64,000 nucleotides of DNA, from positions 150,463,429-150,527,428 of the forward strand of contig CM066314.1 of assembly GCA_033807775.1 (NCBI GenBank), in the 5' to 3' direction. The stretch comes from Saussurea involucrata. Its lineage: Eukaryota > Streptophyta > Magnoliopsida > Asterales > Asteraceae. Both the position numbers and the translations under genes were made by a program. The notes under the pieces are model-generated. The model was not told the DNA's origin. It did not search any database and saw only the letters and a program-made list of their open reading frames with translations. Below are positions 21,007 to 31,235 of this stretch, piece by piece. Position 1 is the first letter of the stretch, and each line of letters opens with the position of its first letter.

Positions 21007-22863
21007 TGTAACATCTCGAATTTTCATTATATTATATTTAATATGAATGGGGTATTTTTGTAATTTGAGTTAAGATTTGGATCACTTTGCAAGTTTATAA
21101 TTCATGATGGGTTAAAAACATGAGAAACTAAAGTTAGAGCAAATATTGATAATATGAAAATGGGAAGGTGTGTTTGGTAATTAATTGAAAGTGGGTATGG
21201 ATAAATGGGCTGAGATTGAGAAATATCTCATTTCTTTTGGCTGAAGTCGGTTTAGAGGATACAGAGAGAAATAATAGAGAGAAAAGAGAGAAAAGAGAGA
21301 AAGAAGAGAAGGAGGAAAAATCAAGCTTTTGTCTTCAAAATTTTGGGTAAGATTATAAAGATTTTGTAAGCTTGATATCAGTTACAAGATAGTATCCATA
21401 TCTTAATCTGATTTCATTTAGGTGCTGTTTTGGATTTGGAATCAGATTGTGCAGTGAAGTGGGTTTTATCTCAATAAGGTGAGTTCATTCATTTTGATTA
21501 AATCTGTGGCTTCTGTCAAATTAAATGTTAAGATACCTGTATAAATCGTTTTGGGAATGAATGAATGTGTTTAGAATAAGCTGAATGGAACAGACATGAA
21601 TTTGGATCGAATTATTAAGCTGCAGGTCGAAGTTTCCGGATAAAATGATAGTATCCGGAAACCTCTGAATGAAGGTTTCCGGACAAGGCAAAGTACCCGG
21701 TAAGTTGTTATTTGTGTAGTTACCGGACAGTATCCGGATTATTTAGTTTTCGGATGTCATCCGGATTAAATAGGTACCCGGTAAGAATTGTATCCGGGAA
21801 GTTTGTATATCCGGAAAGCTTGTGTATCCGGAAAGGTTCATGTATCCGGTAAGTTGTGGGTATCCGGAAAGTTATGTTATCCGGACAGTTTGGAGGTGTC
21901 CGGAAACTTTTGTTGTCCAGTCACTTTTGAGTACCCAGTAACTTTAGGATTTTCTAACTTCTGGAAGGGTACGAATTAGGAACTGAAATACAATCCTAGT
22001 AGCTTGAACATACTTACAGTTGAATGGTAGTGTGTTAGGCTTAAAGATTGTTTTAGTTTGACACTATGTAGGTGTGTAGTAAGTGTAATGGATCCATAGG
22101 CACTAGTGGTTATGAACACATGGAATAAATGAGGATTAATCGTTAATTCGATGTGTGTGAGAAATCGTGGAATAGGCGTGGTTAAGCGTAATTTCCAATT
22201 TCTAAGGAAAAGAAGGGATTGGCATGTGTAATTGTAATCTCTATTTCCTTTTCAAGAAGTGGGCATGTGTAATTGCGATTTCTTGAATATGAGCATTAAT
22301 CTAGAATCCGTGGAGATTCGTAATGAGGCTCTAGAATGTGAGCATTAATCTAGAATCCGAGAGATTCGTAGCGTGGGCTCAGAAACATGAGAAATGACTG
22401 ACTTAGCGTCAGGTCGTATTCATGGAATCGGGTTTAACCCGTTATCAAAAGATGGTTACGCGTATGGTAAGAAAAAGGTAAACCAGGTTTGTTATGCCTT
22501 GTTTACATTGATTTGTACAAATATTATTTTGAAACCAAATGTTCTCACTAGGCGTAGCCTAATCGTTTCAAATGATGTTTTCTTACCAGGTACTAGCTCG
22601 GGAAAGTAGAAGAATGTGGGACGAGCGTTTTGAGATAGCAGAGAAGTCAATTAACGATAGGAGATTTTGATGGATTGCTTAGATAACTTAGTTAATCTGA
22701 TTATAGGGATATGATTAGATTAATAGGTTATTTGAAGAATTCAGTATTTGTAAATATGACTCCTTATGGTTAATTCCCTTCTTATATAAAAGTTTGAATG
22801 TTATTCTATCATAACTTGTTATAAATTGAGGTTCAAATTAGCCTTGATTTTTAGGGTGTTACA
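21007..22863 (+). repeat. 3' LTR of the Gypsy element
   Basis: 1857 bp, near-identical to the 5' LTR, with a 9-base extra AGAGAAAAG-type unit and scattered substitutions. It carries the hairpin TAGGC-GTA-GCCTA (22549-22561), in which the loop has lost a base but the stem is intact. Confidence 0.92.
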
Positions 22864-23226
22864 TATCTGGTATTGGAGAGTTCCGGAATTGAGAGGAATT
22901 GAATGAGTTCCGGAATTAAGAGAGTACTGGAATTGAGTGAGTTCGGGAATTGAGTGAGTTCCGGAATTGAGAGTTCTGAAATTGAGTGAGTTCCGGAATT
23001 GAGTGAAGTTCTGGAATTGAGTGAGTTCCGGAATTGAGTGAGTTTCGAAATTGAGAGTTCCGGAATTGAGTGAGTTCCAGAATTGAGTTCTGGAATTGGA
23101 TTTAGGATTAGGTATGGGGAGTTCCGGAATGTGCTTAGGATCCGGTATGGTTAATTCCGGATTTGGATTAGATCCGAAATTAAGAAGAACCGGAAGTGAT
23201 CCGGAATCAAATGCGATGCAGAATGG
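22864..23226 (+). repeat. 3' LTR of LARD copy A, second part, truncated
   Basis: Continues the TTCCGGAATTGAG array interrupted at 11892 and stops near GATGCAGAATGG, about 440 bp into the corresponding section of the intact LTR. The 120-bp and 39-bp arrays and the LTR end are missing. This is the right breakpoint of duplication copy A. Confidence 0.85.
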
Positions 23227-25012
23227 AGAAAACCTAACGATAATTCTTCAATTAACAAACTCAAATTAACATGAATTTCACCTATTAAGCCCCAAAAACT
23301 ATCTAATTGGCAGTTCAATCTACACAGTATCTCTATTAATCGTAAAATCAAACAAACAACAATTAGACATATTTCAAACAGCTAATTAACTCGAGCATAA
23401 CGTAGATTAACAACAAGAAATGGTTACGTCACGTATAAAGCATTGCGCAAAATTCAATCAGCTAAAACTACAAATTACTAACAAAGATCAAACAGGATGT
23501 AAGAAATTTAGAAAATTACTCTGCAGGCGATGACATTAGAGCAGGGCTGATGCAGCGACGGATTGATTTCTTGATGAGAAAGAAAGAATGAAAGAAACTA
23601 CTCGTGATGCGAGTATTTAACTCACGATCCGGATTCTGTAAGGTAGGCCAATTTTGTATCACCAGAAGCTTCTCCATGTATCCTACCCGTTTCAGTTTCG
23701 GGTGGGTTGACTTTATACCTTGTATTAAAATTGCACAAATGGTACCTCAATTAAAATTGCACAAATTGTTTATCCACCAGCGATGAGGCTCGAGGACCAA
23801 AAAATACCCGATCCAAATCAATATATATATATTAAAGAAGAAACCAAGGTGAATGACTTGGCACAATGAGAATGGAGTATTTGTTAAATAATGAATTGTG
23901 GTGAAATCTTGATTGTCCCACATTGGTAAGAAAATGGTATTAAACCAAACCGAAACCAAACTATATGCATGTAATCGGTTCAGTTATCGGTTCCCAAATT
24001 TCTACAATTTCAGGATTCAGTTCTTCGGTTCTCGGTTCCAAAAACCGAAACTTGTACATACCGTCCCGAAACTGGAACTGAACCAATACGAACTTGTACA
24101 ACCAGTTCATTTTTCGGTCTACTTTTGAATCCCATAGAAATTTGGCATCATATTGTTTGGTACTGGTCTTGAACCGATCTCATCCCTATTGGCCATACAA
24201 AGTCATTATCAATGTCTATCTTTTTAGTCACATGGTTCACTTTTCAACCAATACTTTTTACATTTATTGTCTTTGATATTTTATATACTCCTCCAAGAAA
24301 ACAAGAGCATTCCAAAAAAAAACAGATTTCTTTATTTCTATGCATTGCTCTTACTTTTGTGCATCACTTTATATTATGGTAAAATGTTTCCCATTTGCTA
24401 CTTTGTATTTTGATAATCCATTTGTTGCTATCATTGTCTTTGATATTGGAAAATCTTTTAGGTTGACAACTTGATGAATACATTGTAAATGGAATTAGTA
24501 TAATTCATTTGAAAAACCTAAATCTGATCAAATTTTTTTTTCAACAAAAGGGATTGATGGTTTCCCGTCGGCCGTCGGGTATCCTTCATTTTGTATTCAA
24601 TAGACTAACAAGTCAAAGATGTATGTGTTAATAAAATTTATCTGTGATGTAGGATCTGTTATTTACAAGGTTCATGCATTAATTTACTAATGAACGATAA
24701 TATTACATATATAACTCACCACTTATAGTTAACTAGAAAGATGGTATGGGTAGAATATCAATTGACTATCATTCTTATTAGCTAACTATATAAGAGTAGT
24801 TATTCATTGATAATTTATTACATCGTTAAATGACTATTCAATTTCACAAGATCTTACATGATTATGATAGCTCTATATAGCATATCGATCATATTTATCT
24901 ATATTTTATGTTGGAAATCAACAATGCATTCAAAAAAGTCAAAGGAAATCGAAGAGGAATTGGTAATGGTATGAATCTGTTAATCAATAGTTGTTATTTA
25001 ATATTTTTAGGG
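23227..25012. other. AT-rich intergenic DNA, possible first-exon remnant at left
   Basis: No protein of useful length. On the minus strand 23640-23518 reads like a 5' leader (TTAAATAC box, pyrimidine-rich leader), with an ATG at 23536 and a possible splice donor after 17 coding bases (CTGCAGA then GTAATT, 23520-23518). This could be the first exon of a gene cut off by the duplication; evidence is weak. The rest has CGGTTC-rich stretches (23965-24130) and AT-rich filler. Confidence 0.35.
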
Positions 25013-25292
25013 GTGCTTGGAATTGCTTATTTAAAGTGTTTACTAACTTATTCCGGATAATAAACAGTTTTCAGTGTTCAGATGGGAAAAAATTGCTTAT
25101 ACCGGTTTGGCACTCGTGATAAATAGTTTTTGATAAGTCATTCAGTTCTAACTTATTAACTTATTTGAAATAACTTATTAGTTTTTTGATAACTTTACAT
25201 GTATAAACAATTTCAAACATCCCTAATAAACAACTTATTAGTTTATTATGTTTTGTTACCAATATAAGCTAATTCAAACACTTTTTATAAAA
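25013..25292. mobile_element. Probable hAT-like MITE
   Basis: The ends form an imperfect inverted repeat: GTGCTTGGAATTGCTTAT on the left and AATATAAGCTAATTCAAACAC on the right. The interior is AT-rich with repeated TAACTTATTAGTTT-type words and no ORF. I cannot see a clean 8-bp target duplication, so the family is uncertain. Confidence 0.45.
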
Positions 25293-25431
25293 CTCCGATT
25301 TACTACCACATAAATTAATAAGCAATTTTATAAAAATTATGAGTGTCGCTTCCATCTTGGAAAACTTTAAAGTTTCGTTTCGCAACAAATAAACATTGAA
25401 TACGTTTTTTTAACCAAAAGCAAAGATATCA

Positions 25432-26565
25432 TTAATGAACTCTCAAGGGACAAACAAAGTTCAAATAACGGGAAAGAAAATCCGGAACACTAAAATAAGA
25501 CATAGGACAAGATGTAAAACGAGAAGCCTTGGCGAGAGCATGGACAACATCTTTAGCTTGCCGCTTAGTAAAACAGACGGAGTAAGACTCGTGTTGTTGG
25601 AGAAGATTACGACACCTAGAGATGATATCCCCAAACTCAGTTCCATCATCATCGGAAGAGTTAACAGTGGTGACGACTTGTTGGGCATCCGACTCACAAA
25701 ACACTTTCTGGTACCCACGTTCGCTTGCCCAGGACATCGCTTCCATTAACGCAAGAGCCTCACATTCCTTAACAAGAGGAATCCCAACAAGAGAAGAAGT
25801 TCGAGCAGCCACAAATGCCCCGTTAGCATCCCGAAAAACAAACACTAGCCCGGTAGAAAAATTGTTATCGAACGTAGCCGCATCAGTGTTACATTTTAGG
25901 AACTCCCCCGGTGGTTTGTGCCAAAGATTACAGGTTTCAAGGTTCACCGAAGGGTCTCTATCGACTTGCAAGGTTTTCGCATTAACCCAATCCCCTTGAA
26001 CCTCTAACACACGATGCAAAGTTTGGGTTGTCGAAGTACCTTTGTCGTTCCAGATTACATGATTCCTTTGTCTCCAAATGGCCCACATCACAATAAGAAA
26101 TTTATCAGTAACACTTTCGGGACAATTATTCAACATGGAGAAGAAGAAGTCATGGAACTCATCAACATGATTAGCCTTGTCGTCAACAAGCCCCCAAAGA
26201 CCAGCCTCCTCCCACACATGCTTTGCAAAGGGGCAGTCCACAAATAAGTGCCACGTATTTTCCGGATTTTTTTCGCAAAGGATGCAATTGCAAGGTACCG
26301 TTACTCCCCGCGCTTGGAGATTAACTCTAGTTGGCAGCACGTTACGGACCGCTCTCCATGTGAAGTTTCTAACTTTATGAGGAATATTAGCTCGCCACAT
26401 CTTAGTCCAATTCCCATCGACAAAGTGGTGGAAACTTGGTTCTAGCACCTCGGTAGCCAAGCGGTACCCACTTTTAACCGTATACTCCCGATTTGGACTT
26501 CCATTCCAGATAATCCGGTCGTTCGCGGATCCCCTTCTAGGCAGTAAACTTCGAATCTCTTTCAC
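25432..26565 (-). pseudogene. LINE C-terminal zinc-finger and RNase H domains
   Basis: The zf-RVT segment (WRANIPHKVRNFTWRAVRNVLP, then CILCEKNPENTWHLFVDC) is followed by a plant RNase H-like domain (LKCNTDAATF, CEALALMEAMSWA, CESDAQ). An acquired RNase H domain of this kind is common in plant L1-type LINEs. The frame matches the two upstream segments. Confidence 0.88.
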
Positions 26566-26784
26566 ATCCCGATGAGAGAATAATTGTTGTAACTTGGTTT
26601 CGTTCCAATCGAGTGTGTTCGGCAGAAAAAGATCTCACACACGAAGGTCGTGTAACTCCTCCGTGATTGGGGTTTCAATCCTCATATTACGTTCATCCCG
26701 CAACCAAGGATCTTTTCATACTCGAATAGAGTTCCCCAAACCGATCTTCCATCTATATCCTTCTTTTAGAACGAGTTAAGAGTA

Positions 26785-28023
26785 CTAGATACTCCTCCAA
26801 ATAAAACTCGGTGAGTGTCCCAAACGGGCCTCGAGAAAGTCCCCATGTGGGTAATATTTAGCTCTGAGTACCTTGCTAACCAGAGTATCGTGTTTGGCCA
26901 GAACACGCCATCCTTGTTTTCCCAACATCGCCAGGTTAAAGGCCGTAAAGTTTCGAAATCCAAGACCACCAAACTTCTTAGGAACGCATAATTTGTCCCA
27001 CGACAACCAATTAATTGTACGAGTACCATCCTTTTTTGAGCCCCACCAAAATGAGTTTAACATTCGTTGCAACTCATCCGTTGTTGTGCTTGGAAGCATA
27101 AAAACGCTCATGTAATAGACGAGGATTGCTTGAGCTGCAGCTCTGATAAGTGTCGCACGTCCCACTTTAGAGATAGGTCGTTGGCGCCAATTTTGTAATC
27201 GGTGCCACATTTTGTCCTTTAGATGCCTGAAGATAGCTCTCTTGTTTTTGCCAACCAAAGAGGGAAGGCCTAAATACTTACCAGTGTTGAGAGGGTTCGA
27301 AACCTCTAGGATGAATGAGATCGCTTCTTGCAAATCTGGAGCCACATTATTACTGCACATGAGACCCGATTTACTGATATTTATAGCTTGCCCAGATGCC
27401 TCTTCGTAAATGGAGAGGATACTCTTCAGCTTTCTGCATTCATCAATAGAAGACCTATAAAATATAAAAGCATCATCGGCAAATAAAAGGTGGGAAATAG
27501 GGGGTGCTCCTCTACCCACACTGCATCCATGCAACAATCCATGGCCCTCTGCATCTCGAATCAGCAAAGATAACCCTTCCATACAAATGATGAATAGGTA
27601 CAGAGATAGCGGATCACCTTGTCGCAAGCCACGCTCGGGAGTGATAGGACCCACAATTTTCTCGTTCACGCGCACAAAGTACCTGACTGAGGTAACACAA
27701 ACCATGATCATATCCACCCATTGAGTCGAGAAACCCAATTTTAACATCGCTTGCCGCAAATAGTTCCAATCCAACCTGTCATATGCCTTGCTGATGTCTA
27801 CTTTCAAGGCCACCTCCCCTTTCTTCTTCCTCGTATTTCTCTTCATACTATGCAGTAATTCGAAAGCAAGAAGGACGTTATCTGTGATCAATCTCCCTTT
27901 GATGAAGGCAGACTGATTTTTAGAGACAACTTTCGGGAGAACACACTTTAGGCGGTTAGCTAGGACCTTCGTTATAACTTTTAGGATGACATTACATAAA
28001 GTTATTGGGCGTAAATCCTTCAT
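26785..28023 (-). pseudogene. LINE reverse transcriptase domain
   Basis: A 412-codon open segment covering the RT palm and fingers: LRPITLCNVILKVITKVLANR, then VDISKAYDRLDW, GLRQGDPLS and the catalytic FADDAFIF (near 27470). It would make cDNA at a nicked target site. It ends at a TAG at 26787-26785, with further stops shortly after, before the same frame reopens. Confidence 0.9.
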
Positions 28024-28110
28024 TGTCTCATGTTCTTTACACTTCGGGATAAGAGTGATAATCGTATCATTAACACCCTTCAGAAGAATCCCTTGACATA
28101 ACCACCTTCT

Positions 28111-28719
28111 TCATGCGGTAAAGACTTCGTCCCTTATGATTGGCCAAAACTTTTGAAAAAATCTTGGGTTAAACCCATCAGGTCCTGGAGCTTTATCGGG
28201 GTGCTTTTGGAATAATGCTACTTTAAACTCTTCTTTCGTGAATGGGGCAACTAGCAAAGCGTTATCCATATTTGTCACCTTCGGATGCATGAGGTCAGTC
28301 ACCTGAGTTGGGGAACCTTCAGTACTCGTAAAGGGTTGATTGAAATAATCTGTAGCGATAACACAAAGGTCCTCGTTATTAGCAACCCATTGGCTTTCCT
28401 GATTTTTCAATCGGTTTATATGGTTGTTCTTCCGTCTACCGCTGGCATAAGCGTGAAAAGCCTTTGTATTCGAGTCTCCTTCCTGCAACCAAAAAACCTT
28501 CGACCGGTGACGCCAATGATCTTCCTCTTTAATAAGAAGATCAATCAACTTAGTTTTTACCTCCTCATACTGGTTAAGAGCATCTTCCGAATTACACCCT
28601 CGCAACTGCTCTAGTTTGGTGTTACTCAATTTCACCTCCTTATGAAATGAAGCATTCAACCTCCGCCCCCAAGACTGAAGCTTATCCGCAATGGCCTGGA
28701 GTCTGTCAGTGAGATTCAA
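28111..28719 (-). pseudogene. LINE ORF2, region between endonuclease and RT
   Basis: The 202-codon segment contains HWRHRSKVFWLQEGDSNTKAF and KAPGPDGFNPRFFQKFW, motifs that precede RT in plant L1-type ORF2 proteins. It ends at a TGA (28113-28111); the next segment starting at 28023 is in the same frame, so one nonsense change separates them. The first methionine is not a true start, because the endonuclease part is missing. Confidence 0.85.
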
Positions 28720-28733
28720 GGAAGAATACGTTT

Positions 28734-28912
28734 ATAGATATATAAAAGAATATTTGTATAGGATACAAATTAAATGTAAACCATGTATTTGTTGCATCCC
28801 TTACAAACCAAGGTGCGTATGTGAACAACGTGTGCATAATCTGAGATGCATATATACATTATCTCATATGAATGTATGTCTATTATATGTATATTTTTGC
28901 ACGTATACATAT
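28734..28912. mobile_element. Palindromic MITE, left arm only (copy B)
   Basis: Matches 4397-4573 of copy A and then jumps to the sequence at about 4733, having lost the right arm (about 160 bp). Such asymmetric deletion is typical of long hairpins. Confidence 0.6.
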
Positions 28913-29687
28913 TAGATCCAAAAAATAAAATTCTAGCATATAATTGTTGCATTAGTTGTTTTTTCTTTTTGTTAGATATGGAACATATTGATGAACCGTC
29001 AAATGAGAAGAATTAGGATTCCTTGGAAAAATGCTAATGTAATAACTTTCATCCATGTCTTTATTGATCAGGAGTTTTGAATGCACATTCGTGGAAGAAA
29101 ATTGTCAAAACCCAGAAAAGTACCCAATAACCTAGACAAGTTCTAACGGGGAAAATCCAAACCATATCGCTTGTAAGGGACTCGTAATTTTAATCTAGAG
29201 TGAATTGCATAAATGGTCCCTCGTGAATGCCTGGATTTCACTTTTCGTTCCCCCAAAGCTGAAAGTACACTCGTAGTCCCTAAAATCGAGTTTCGGAGCC
29301 CAAATTGGTCCCTCTCCCTGATGCCGTTTAATAGGGCTCTGTTAAACCCATCACGTGCCCCTCACGTGAGGGGCATTTTGGTCTTATTTTAGCCATCTTC
29401 TTCTTCAACCTCCTTTCTCTTCAACTCAAGAACCTTAGTTTGACCAAACCCAGATTTAATTAGAAATTCCCACCACCCACCACCACTGTCCGCCACCCAC
29501 CCACCACTGTCTACCACTAACCACCACCATTGTCCACCACCAAACACAATTTATATTCATAACCTTAAACCAAACATAAACACAAAACTCAAGAACATTA
29601 ACAAGTTTATACAATTGAAATCCCTTAATTAAAAAAATCACAGTTTATACATAATGAAGAACATCAACAAGTTTGATAAATTAAAAC

Positions 29688-30315
29688 TGTTGGAGATATG
29701 CCCATTGACACAAAATAATTAATTATGGCATTATCCTATTCGGTCGCACACAAAGTCCAAACTAAAATTGCAAGAATTATATAGTTAAGGGGAAAGTTTG
29801 TTAAACATCATAAGTGATGGTTTAACTAGAAAATAGAGGAAATTTTGAGGGACTAATGTTGTAAAATGGAGGAGACACAAAAGTAAAAGTGTCATATTAT
29901 GGTGAGGACCACACACTACTTCTTCTCCACCTTTTAAGCAACTGATTCTCTCACCCTCTCCCTCTCCTCTTTCTGCCAAAAAACGCACACACACACAAGT
30001 GTGTGTTTTGCATGTGATAAGAAGAGTCCTTTTCTTCAAAAGGCTAAACATTCTTTCCAAAAGGTTCTTTCTCTCAAAGGTTTTGGTGAGAAAGTTTTCT
30101 TGCAAGTATTTGGAGCTTTGGGTGTGCACTTGATAGATGGATTCTCCTTTGAATCCTCCAAAGTTTTCAAGGGTATGATTTTACTTCTATCTTCATCCCT
30201 TTTCTAGTTGCTATATTACTTGTATAATGGATCCTCTCTTGAAGAAGAAGAATTTTTTTTTATGTTATAAGCTTCCGTTGCATGTGTTTGTTTGGTAAAT
30301 CTTCTTCTTCCAACG
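29688..30315 (+). repeat. 5' LTR of the second-level Copia
   Basis: TGTTGGAGATATGCCC to CTTCCAACG; the last base differs from the usual CA end. A CA/GT microsatellite lies in the middle (about 29980-30008). The primer-site variant TGATATCAGAGCC follows at 30317-30329. Confidence 0.9.
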
Positions 30316-31235
30316 GTGATATCAGAGCCACTTGTACAAGTTTGTAGCACTTTTCTCATCTTTTTCTTGAAGAAATCGGTTTTGATGTTTTTGTACACAT
30401 TTTCGGGAAAATATGTGTAAAGAACATGCAAAAAGATTCTTAAGGTTTTTCAAGTATTAAGTTTTATTTTTGTCCCTCTTGGACCTTCGATTTTGACATG
30501 CATGATGAAAAACGAAAGTTTTTTTGATGTCATGGTCTAATGTTTATAAAGATTAAAATTTCGGAATTTTTGTGATGGATCCAAAAATATCAAGAGTTTT
30601 ATTTTGTTTAGATATAAAATAAATCAAAGAGGGATAAATAAATTAAAGTCTTGAAAACTTTGTTTTACAAAACTAGTATTTGTAAAATAAAAGAAAAAGT
30701 TGTTTTTTCATTATGTGTGGATTTTGGTTTTGTATTCCCAAAATATTTTGATTCATTTGCATGTTGTTGTTTGGATGGTTTTGGCATGAAAACCATACTT
30801 ACAAAACATAAAAGTGTGTTTGTGTGTTTATGTTGTCAAAAGATTTTTTTTGATGGCATAGAAACATATAAACAAAGATTGATTTTGTTTAAGGGTCAAA
30901 AGTGTATGTTTAAATCGATCTTTATCAAAATATGGCTTACAAGGATTTTGGCACTCCTTGTTTTGGTTCATATTTGTGTTTGTATGAATCCGATAACAAG
31001 TGCCTCTCTTGACCCATGTGTTTGTGATGGTTGATTAATATTCGATTTATTATTGGGTTGTAATAATTTGCGCGACTTGCATGTCGTTTCATTTATGTTA
31101 TGTAAAAGTATTTGTAAAATATCATAGAATAAAGGAAGAAGTTGTTTTCAAAAAATTGTAAATCGAAGACAGTGCAACTAAAGGAGGCAAGTGCTGAAAA
31201 GCTTTCGCTAAAAGCTTGAAATTGAGTGCTACAAA
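30316..31235 (+). other. Copia leader, left of the LARD insertion
   Basis: Untranslated leader after the primer site. The 127-codon frame 30651-31034 has no recognisable domain and is low-complexity Phe/Cys/Lys-rich; I do not call it a gene. The last five bases, ACAAA, are the left TSD of the LARD. Confidence 0.7.

Larger units (their letters stand above)
11893..22863 (+). mobile_element. Ty3/Gypsy LTR retrotransposon, full length but defective
   Basis: LTRs 11893-13740 and 21007-22863 enclose primer site, gag, protease, RT-RNase H and integrase, the order of Gypsy elements. Flanking bases GATCC and TATCT form at best a mutated 5-bp TSD; comparison with copy B (36041 onward) shows a clean insertion into the LARD LTR. 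The pol type and chromodomain-like tail suggest a chromovirus such as Tekay (inference). By eye the LTRs differ at about 2% of positions, so it is fairly young. Nevertheless the coding region has stops, frameshifts, a changed protease active site and a solo LTR in integrase. Confidence 0.9.
4056..23226 (+). repeat. Segmental duplication, copy A
   Basis: This block is nearly identical, in the same orientation, to 28393-49577 (offset about 24.34 kb at the left edge, falling to about 24.18 kb by 10500 because of small indels). Shared content in order: LINE fragment, palindromic MITE, MULE left end, Copia LTR and leader, and the LARD-type Gypsy element. Only copy A has the Gypsy insertion 11893-22863; only copy B has the Copia insertion 36158-49161. 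Homology ends on the right inside the LARD 3' LTR at about 23226, with a few bases of microhomology (GAATGGA). On the left it ends at an LTR, so the true edge may lie outside the window. Confidence 0.9.
7039..23226 (+). mobile_element. Non-autonomous Gypsy derivative (LARD type), copy A, interrupted
   Basis: 5' LTR 7039-10441, primer site, 814-bp internal region, and a 3' LTR starting at 11256. The 3' LTR is split by the Gypsy insertion 11893-22863 and truncated at 23226. The LTRs are about 3.4 kb while the internal DNA has no intact gene, which fits a large retrotransposon derivative mobilised in trans. Its leader after the primer site and its sequence before the 3' LTR closely resemble those of the coding Gypsy element nested in it, pointing to a partner relationship. 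Confidence 0.85.
25408..28723 (-). mobile_element. LINE (L1-type non-LTR retrotransposon), 5' truncated
   Basis: A minus-strand element with RT, zinc-finger and C-terminal RNase H domains, a short oligo(A) end (seven T on the plus strand, 25405-25411) and a 10-bp target duplication GAATACGTTT (25398-25407 and 28724-28733). It lacks ORF1 and the endonuclease domain, the usual outcome of incomplete target-primed reverse transcription. The coding frame stays the same throughout and is broken only by stops, so the copy is not very old. Confidence 0.92.
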
